From a virus: a DNA stretch of 25,026 bases. The position numbers were made by a program, and so were the translations under genes. The DNA lies in IMG/VR virus record IMGVR_UViG_3300033153_004143, positions 1 to 25,026 of that record. One strand, written 5' to 3'. This document shows, in pieces, positions 21,410 through 25,026 of the stretch. Every line of letters begins with the position of its first letter. The first letter of the stretch is position 1. The notes under the pieces are model-generated. The model searched no databases and was not told the DNA's origin. It worked only from the letters and a program-made list of their open reading frames with translations.

Positions 21410-21467
21410 GTTCTGCCAACACCCGAGCTAGGTAAAACTCTAAAACTAACTGGTTGTCTGGCAGAAC
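21410..21467 (-). promoter_or_regulatory. Long hairpin in the leader of the initiator-like gene
   Basis: GTTCTGCCA (21410-21418) and TGGCAGAAC (21459-21467) are a perfect 9-bp inverted repeat inside the predicted leader of the leftward RNA (start about 21477, ATG at 21388). After a one-base bulge the pairing can extend by three more pairs (ACA with TGT). It may control the level of the initiator-like protein. Confidence 0.5.
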
Positions 21468-21483
21468 TCAAACTATTGATTGT

Positions 21484-21512
21484 ATAATAGCAAATTACTG
21501 ATATATAGTCAA
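21484..21512 (-). promoter_or_regulatory. Leftward sigma70 promoter for the initiator-like gene
   Basis: On the minus strand TTGACT (21507-21512), 17-base spacer, TATTAT (21484-21489). RNA starts near 21477, leaving a leader of about 89 bases that contains the 9-bp inverted repeat. Confidence 0.7.
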
Positions 21513-21528
21513 TGTGGTTAAGTGCTAG

Positions 21529-21537
21529 TTATCCACA
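21529..21537 (+). promoter_or_regulatory. Perfect DnaA box between divergent promoters
   Basis: TTATCCACA matches the DnaA consensus exactly. It lies between the -35 elements of the two divergent promoters (21507-21512 and 21558-21563), so host DnaA could influence both or help open DNA here. Confidence 0.5.
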
Positions 21538-21557
21538 GTTATCGGTGTATAGAGGGC

Positions 21558-21586
21558 TTGACAACTAACTACTGGTGGTGTATACT
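21558..21586 (+). promoter_or_regulatory. Strong rightward promoter for the DNA-metabolism genes
   Basis: TTGACA (21558-21563), 17-base spacer, TATACT (21581-21586). RNA starts near 21593, 17 bases before the ATG at 21610; this leader is A/T only around the start and has no Shine-Dalgarno sequence. The -10 is identical to that of the promoter at 18012-18040. Confidence 0.8.
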
Positions 21587-21609
21587 AAAATCAAATTAAA
21601 AAACTTATT

Positions 21610-21756
21610 ATGACTAAAGTAGATAAACATTGGGTAGAGGAACTGTTAATAAAACAAGACAGGTTATCAAAAGAACTAGACTTACAAGAGAAATCTATGT
21701 TTATTCCAGCAGACGAGTATGGGGAAAGCAAGTCTCTTAGGTGCTGGGAACTATGA
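21610..21756 (+). CDS. Unknown small protein, 48 aa
   Basis: Not recognised. Mostly helical and charged (HWVEELLIKQDRLSKELDLQEK), ending in LRCWEL. It is the first gene after the strong promoter. Its stop overlaps the next start (ATGA). Confidence 0.6.
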   Translation: MTKVDKHWVEELLIKQDRLSKELDLQEKSMFIPADEYGESKSLRCWEL

Positions 21757-22091
21757 AGTGTTGTTTAATATGTGGGGAGTATAAAGACGAGAGTAAGTTT
21801 AATAACAATAAATATTCAAAAGACAATAAGCACAATATCTGCAGAGGGTGCGATACAGTACCAAAACACGCTAATCTAGGAATACCAAGAGCATACTCAA
21901 GACTGATAGTAGCTGTCTTAGCAAGAGCGATAGAGTTACTAAGGAAGAAACCAGAAAAACTGGATATGTTAAAAGAATATATCTGGGTTGATAATAGTTT
22001 CTGGGTAAGGGCGGCCGATGAACTAGACCTGTTAAACACCACCAAATACAAAAGAGAATACAAACAAATAATTAAAAAGTATTATGATTAA
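21753..22091 (+). CDS. Zinc-ribbon protein, 112 aa
   Basis: MKCCLICGEYKDESKFNNNK at the start and ICRGC at residues 28-32 give the CxxC...CxxC ribbon typical of a large group of phage proteins, where it often precedes an HNH nuclease or a DNA-binding part. Here no HNH motif follows; the rest is helical with an RAYSRLIVAVLARAIELLRKK segment. The start at 21753 is chosen over an in-frame ATG at 21741 because it forms a 4-base overlap with the preceding stop. A DNA-binding role is plausible only. Confidence 0.65.
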   Translation: MKCCLICGEYKDESKFNNNKYSKDNKHNICRGCDTVPKHANLGIPRAYSRLIVAVLARAIELLRKKPEKLDMLKEYIWVDNSFWVRAADELDLLNTTKYKREYKQIIKKYYD

Positions 22092-22614
22092 CGAAGCAAT
22101 TGTATCAGGAAACTTAACTAAAGACCCCTACATTGGGGACGGAAAATGGGGGAAGTATGCTTTTTTCACAGTGGCCAGTAATTGGAAGTTTGGCGACAAG
22201 GAAGGTGCTGACTATGTATCGTGTTCAGCTAGCTCACGAGTCGCTGAGAGCCTCTCTAGCTTTAAAAAAGGCGACAATGTTCTGGTAGTAGGTAAAGTGA
22301 AGTCAAAGAAGTCTAAGGATGGCTCAGGAACTGAACTTGAAGTTAAAGCAAATAGTGTTTGGATGTTGCCAGATACTCCTAGCTATCAAGCACCAGCACC
22401 AGCTCAGCCAGCACCAGCTCAGCCAGAGCCACAAACTAAAGCACCCACTCAAGCATCTCAAGCACCACAAACACCCACTCAAGCACCACAAACACCCACT
22501 CAAGCACCAGCAACACCAGTCCAAGATACTAGACCAGCAGAATTACAAGAAACTCCACCAATAGGGGCATATGACGAGGAGAAAGAGGTAAACATTGGCG
22601 ACATACCACTATGA
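22084..22614 (+). CDS. ssb: Single-stranded DNA-binding protein, 176 aa
   Basis: Residues 1-100 are an OB fold of the SSB type: INEAIVSGNLTKDPYIG, the aromatic YAFFTVASNWKF, DYVSCSASSRVAESLSSFKKGDNVLVVGKV and ELEVKANSVWML. The middle (about 101-150) is a Pro/Gln/Ala/Thr-rich disordered linker made from short tandem repeats. The C terminus EEKEVNIGDIPL is an acidic tail ending in DIPL, close to the DDDIPF tip through which bacterial SSB recruits repair and replication proteins. It probably protects phage single strands during replication and recombination. The gene overlaps its neighbours by 8 and 4 bases. Confidence 0.93.
   Translation: MINEAIVSGNLTKDPYIGDGKWGKYAFFTVASNWKFGDKEGADYVSCSASSRVAESLSSFKKGDNVLVVGKVKSKKSKDGSGTELEVKANSVWMLPDTPSYQAPAPAQPAPAQPEPQTKAPTQASQAPQTPTQAPQTPTQAPATPVQDTRPAELQETPPIGAYDEEKEVNIGDIPL
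22395..22500 (+). repeat. Tandem repeats in the ssb linker
   Basis: Two perfect 15-base copies (22395-22409, 22410-22424; starting AGCACCAGC) and two perfect 21-base copies (22459-22479, 22480-22500; starting CAAGCACCAC). They encode the PAPAQ and QAPQTPT units of the linker. Recent slippage or duplication is likely, since the copies are identical at DNA level. Confidence 0.9.
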
Positions 22615-22841
22615 ACAAGAAAGAAAAAAATAAATTCGAACTAAGTAGTTTTGAATACGAAGACGGAGATGTAGATATAAGTTATTGGGCGGAAAACGAT
22701 GGTAAATGGGATATTAATAGCATTAGTATGTCGATGTCAGAAAAGTCCCAGATAGAAACATTAGAAAAATTCATTAAGGACCTGATTAAAGACAAAATTA
22801 CTAAAACTTTAAACATTATAAATGAACAAGAAAGACTATGA
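22611..22841 (+). CDS. Unknown acidic protein, 76 aa
   Basis: Not recognised. A strand-rich first half (FELSSFEYEDGDVDISYWAEND) and a helical second half (QIETLEKFIKDLIKDKITKTLNII). It starts with ATGA overlapping the ssb stop and overlaps the next gene by 20 bases, so it belongs to the ssb-nuclease operon. Confidence 0.65.
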   Translation: MNKKEKNKFELSSFEYEDGDVDISYWAENDGKWDINSISMSMSEKSQIETLEKFIKDLIKDKITKTLNIINEQERL

Positions 22842-23037
22842 GAGAGAAAACGTTACTGGGGTTCTACTTCAGATATACGGGGAACTAAATCGGATTAGGC
22901 TAATACTGGGAGAGGACTCAAAGAGAGGCAAAGAAATAGAAAAATTTGATGCAGAAACAAACCACTACTTTCCATTCTTCGATTCAGAAAAAGCATTTAA
23001 AAAGTATTATAATGAAAACAAACAAAAAAATTCCTAA
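22822..23037 (+). CDS. Unknown protein, 71 aa
   Basis: Not recognised. A helix with VTGVLLQIYGELNRIRLILGED, then an aromatic segment HYFPFFDSEKAFKKYY. It lies between the ssb operon genes and overlaps the nuclease gene by 26 bases. An accessory part of recombination is possible from context only. Confidence 0.6.
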   Translation: MNKKDYERENVTGVLLQIYGELNRIRLILGEDSKRGKEIEKFDAETNHYFPFFDSEKAFKKYYNENKQKNS

Positions 23038-23680
23038 AAGAAGAAATGGTTACTACTACCTAGATAATGGTGACCCAAATGGTAGAGAATATGTATCAGT
23101 AACTACTGTGCTACAAGTTATAGCTAAACCAGCCCTGATGTATTGGGCAGCTAAAACTGCCGCTAAAGCCGCATTGAAAGACCCTTCTATCTCAGAAGAA
23201 GAGGCTTCTAAATCAATTTATGGTGCTAAAAAGAAAGCTGGTATTAGAGGAAGTGATGTCCATAAGTTTGTTGAGACTTACAAAAAAGGTGGGAAGGTAA
23301 CTATTAGAAAAGAGCTTAAACCATACGCAGATGCTTTTGTTTCTTTTCTTGGGCAAACAGACCCGAAGATAAAAGAGAATGAAAAAGAAATATATTCTGA
23401 TAAGTACAAGTATGCTGGTACGTTAGATATAATTATGGAGGACAAACAGGGAAAGGTTTGGATAGTAGATATAAAGACAACTTCTGGAGTATACCCAGAG
23501 TCTGGGCTTCAGCTAGTCGCTTACAAACAAGCCTGTGAAGAAATGGGATACAAAATAGATAAAACAGGTGTATTACTGTTGAAAAACGATGGAACATACT
23601 CCTTCCACGAAACTAACGAAAAACTAGATATATTCCTAGCTACCAAAAAACTATGGGAGTGGTGGAAAGGGGAGAAATGA
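23012..23680 (+). CDS. PD-(D/E)XK nuclease, RecB/Cas4-like exonuclease, 222 aa
   Basis: The active-site motifs are in order: H84 in RGSDVHKFVE, E126 before IYSD, D139 in AGTLDIIME, D153-x-K155 in VWIVDIKTTS, and the Q167-x3-Y171 helix in GLQLVAYKQA. This is the pattern of phage RecB-like exonucleases that process DNA ends for recombination. The start at 23012 is chosen because it overlaps the preceding gene and removes a 22-residue extension read through that gene. Together with SSB it may form a recombination module, although no annealing protein is recognised in the window. Confidence 0.85.
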   Translation: MKTNKKIPKRRNGYYYLDNGDPNGREYVSVTTVLQVIAKPALMYWAAKTAAKAALKDPSISEEEASKSIYGAKKKAGIRGSDVHKFVETYKKGGKVTIRKELKPYADAFVSFLGQTDPKIKENEKEIYSDKYKYAGTLDIIMEDKQGKVWIVDIKTTSGVYPESGLQLVAYKQACEEMGYKIDKTGVLLLKNDGTYSFHETNEKLDIFLATKKLWEWWKGEK

Positions 23681-24006
23681 TAGAACCAAGAATAAAAAAC
23701 TTGCTTAAGAAGTACCCAGAAACTAGAAAGCTAGATAATGCTCTCTGTATGAAGTATTGGCAGAAATATGATGGTTGTAAGAGTGCCTTAGATATAATTA
23801 AAGCTACCAGTAGCGAGAGTATCACTAGGGCTAGACGCAAGGTCCAGAAAGACAATCCTGACTTAATAGATAAAGAAACACAACGACAGCGAGAGTTTAA
23901 GCAGGTTGAGTATCAAGCAAGATACAGACCAGTAAACGAACCTGTTAGAAAAACAAACGATAAGTATATAAAAAAGTTTAAAATAAATGGGTTGATACCC
24001 GAATAA
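23677..24006 (+). CDS. Unknown helical protein, 109 aa
   Basis: Not recognised with confidence. KYPETRKLDNALCMKYWQKYDG, SALDIIKATSSESITRARRKVQKDNPDL and a basic C terminus suggest a helix-turn-helix protein that binds DNA. The segment SSESITRARRKVQ is typical of phage proteins that act in late gene control. The start overlaps the nuclease stop (ATGA). Confidence 0.6.
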   Translation: MIEPRIKNLLKKYPETRKLDNALCMKYWQKYDGCKSALDIIKATSSESITRARRKVQKDNPDLIDKETQRQREFKQVEYQARYRPVNEPVRKTNDKYIKKFKINGLIPE

Positions 24007-24015
24007 AGTAGAATT

Positions 24016-24420
24016 ATGAGTAAAAGGAAAACAGATTGGGAAATTGTAAGGGGATTGGCAAATTTCGTTCTTTCGCTGGGTGAATTCGAGAACGATACAT
24101 ATGAAAAAGGTATTTTACAAGAACGTGGTTCTGATGGTGTAGAACTGCACACCAATGGTAAGTATGTCTGTTGCTCAATCATAACTGGTGGTAGAAGGAC
24201 AATGGAGTTTGATTGCTACGAGAACTTTTTCGAGATTCCAAACCTCAGTGATGAAATCCAGAACTTTTCTGATATCAAATATCCTGATGTAAGAAAAATG
24301 AATAGAGTTTACAGAGCTAAGTTGCAACCAATGGTTGCCAATACCAAAAAGCGATTAAAACAACAAAGGGTTGATAGGATTAAAAATCTAAAAGAAGAAT
24401 TAAAAGACTTGGAGGATTAA
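24016..24420 (+). CDS. Unknown protein, 134 aa
   Basis: Not recognised. The first half is strand-rich (GVELHTNGKYVCCSIITGGRRTMEFDCYENFFEIP), the last 35 residues a basic coiled coil (KKRLKQQRVDRIKNLKEELKDLED). The last bases contain the GGAGG that serves the next gene. Confidence 0.6.
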   Translation: MSKRKTDWEIVRGLANFVLSLGEFENDTYEKGILQERGSDGVELHTNGKYVCCSIITGGRRTMEFDCYENFFEIPNLSDEIQNFSDIKYPDVRKMNRVYRAKLQPMVANTKKRLKQQRVDRIKNLKEELKDLED

Positions 24421-24858
24421 ATGAAAATAGGCGATAGAGTAAAGTATGTGGGTGATAGGTGGGATGATTGCGAACGGAACCCTCTATGGGGTGGAAAACA
24501 CGGAAAGATAGCAGGAACGATAATTAGTGATGCTACAGGCCTTGACTGGAAAGTTGGATGGGACAATGGACGGTACAACAGCTATGACGAAGAAGATTTA
24601 CAATTAATAAAAGATACTATGTACAAAAAAGGTGATGTGTTAGTGGGTGAAAATGGTGAAAAAAGAAAAGTGTTAGGGGTCTGTGGAGATGTTCACTTTT
24701 TGAGCTATACTATTGATTTGGACAAATATGATGAAGGTTACACTAAGCAAGACCTTGATGATTTTGACTTTAAGCTAGAAGGAGATGAAGCCAGTGAAGC
24801 TATCAAGACCCTAGAAAGATTAGGTAAGATTAAGGATGGTAAGATTATAGAGGAGTAA
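24421..24858 (+). CDS. SH3-like domain protein, 145 aa
   Basis: MKIGDRVKYVGDRW...GKHGKIAGTIISD...WKVGWDNGRYNSYDEEDLQLI is the pattern of SH3-like small barrels found in many phage and bacterial proteins. A second part (KKGDVLVGENGEKRKVLGVCG) begins like another such barrel, so it may be a tandem. The end is an acidic helix. Function unknown. GGAGG lies 5 bases before the ATG, in the end of the preceding gene. Confidence 0.6.
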   Translation: MKIGDRVKYVGDRWDDCERNPLWGGKHGKIAGTIISDATGLDWKVGWDNGRYNSYDEEDLQLIKDTMYKKGDVLVGENGEKRKVLGVCGDVHFLSYTIDLDKYDEGYTKQDLDDFDFKLEGDEASEAIKTLERLGKIKDGKIIEE

Positions 24859-24960
24859 ATGAACTACTTACTATTAATATTACTATCAGCTATGGCTCTG
24901 GCACTCTTGTTTTGGATGGGCGTAGTGTTGGTTAAGTTTAGTGATTGGTTTGAAAAATAA
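24859..24960 (+). CDS. Tiny membrane protein, 33 aa
   Basis: NYLLLILLSAMALALLFWMGVVLV is one hydrophobic helix, followed by KFSDWFEK. A GGAG precedes the ATG directly after the upstream stop. Proteins of this size and layout in phages include membrane-targeted inhibitors; nothing more can be said. Confidence 0.6.
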   Translation: MNYLLLILLSAMALALLFWMGVVLVKFSDWFEK

Positions 24961-24988
24961 ATATATAAAGAGATAGTAAAGGAGTAAA

Positions 24989-25026
24989 ATGAAAAAAATG
25001 AATAAACGAAATGAATGTTGGACGTG
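24989..25026 (+). CDS. Start of a gene cut by the window edge
   Basis: AAAGGAG lies 5 bases before the ATG and the frame stays open to the end (MKKMNKRNECW). Only 12 codons are visible, so no product can be proposed. Confidence 0.55.
   Translation, partial: MKKMNKRNECWT

Noticed and set aside
21430-21450. Stretch resembling a Cas9-type repeat (GTTTTAGAG on the minus strand)
   Set aside because: Only nine bases match, there is a single copy, and no repeat-spacer structure or cas gene is present.
22324-22524. Cys/Trp-rich minus-strand open frame
   Set aside because: It is the complement of the repeated ssb linker codons.

Overview
The window is part of the genome of a tailed double-stranded DNA phage (Caudoviricetes) or a provirus-like contig of one. 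The evidence is a contiguous leftward set of large terminase, small terminase, portal, scaffold, decoration protein and Mu gpT-like major capsid protein. Base composition is AT-rich. TAA, TAG and TGA all serve as stops at tightly overlapping gene junctions, so a standard bacterial code fits. Sigma70-type promoters are easy to find. The host cannot be named from this sequence. No integrase, lysis gene, tail tube, tape measure or DNA polymerase lies in the window.

Left arm, about 1-17544, all leftward: transcription starts near 17540 with terL, followed by terS (the reverse of the usual order), portal, two small unknown genes, scaffold, decoration protein and capsid protein. Next come a structured non-coding element, a virion-like protein with a 52-residue Ser/Thr-only tail, and two small virion-like proteins. 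Eleven genes for sugar and glycan chemistry follow (1392-8800): four GT2 glycosyltransferases, one GT4 glycosyltransferase, a UDP-sugar-dehydrogenase-like protein, a kinase-like/methyltransferase fusion, two more methyltransferases, a polysaccharide-deacetylase-like protein and a zinc ribbon. They lead without a break into tail-fibre-like genes at the left edge. From 9524 to 462 nearly every gene overlaps the next or lies within 2 bases of it, so the glycan genes are embedded in the late virion operon.

Centre, 17545-18068: a 524-base non-coding stretch with palindromic repeats that carry a promoter for terL, a C-rich tract, a second rightward promoter followed by nested inverted repeats, and a strong promoter for the rightward genes.

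Right arm: 18069-20244 holds nine very small rightward genes of unknown function, typical of phage early host-interaction regions. A leftward trio (20280-21388) encodes a winged-helix replication-initiator-like protein, an unknown protein and a zinc-finger protein. A divergent promoter region (21389-21609) carries a DnaA box. The rightward genes from 21610 include a zinc-ribbon protein, a single-stranded DNA-binding protein, a PD-(D/E)XK nuclease, an SH3-like protein and unknowns. A GTTGCCGAGA motif recurs in one orientation across 19031-20635, over genes of both strands, and is the best candidate for an origin or a binding-site array.

The main candidate for an undescribed system is the glycan module coupled to virion genes, with the kinase-methyltransferase fusion and the Ser/Thr tail as its most distinctive parts. 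The candidate iteron array and the tRNA-sized structured element downstream of the capsid gene come next.
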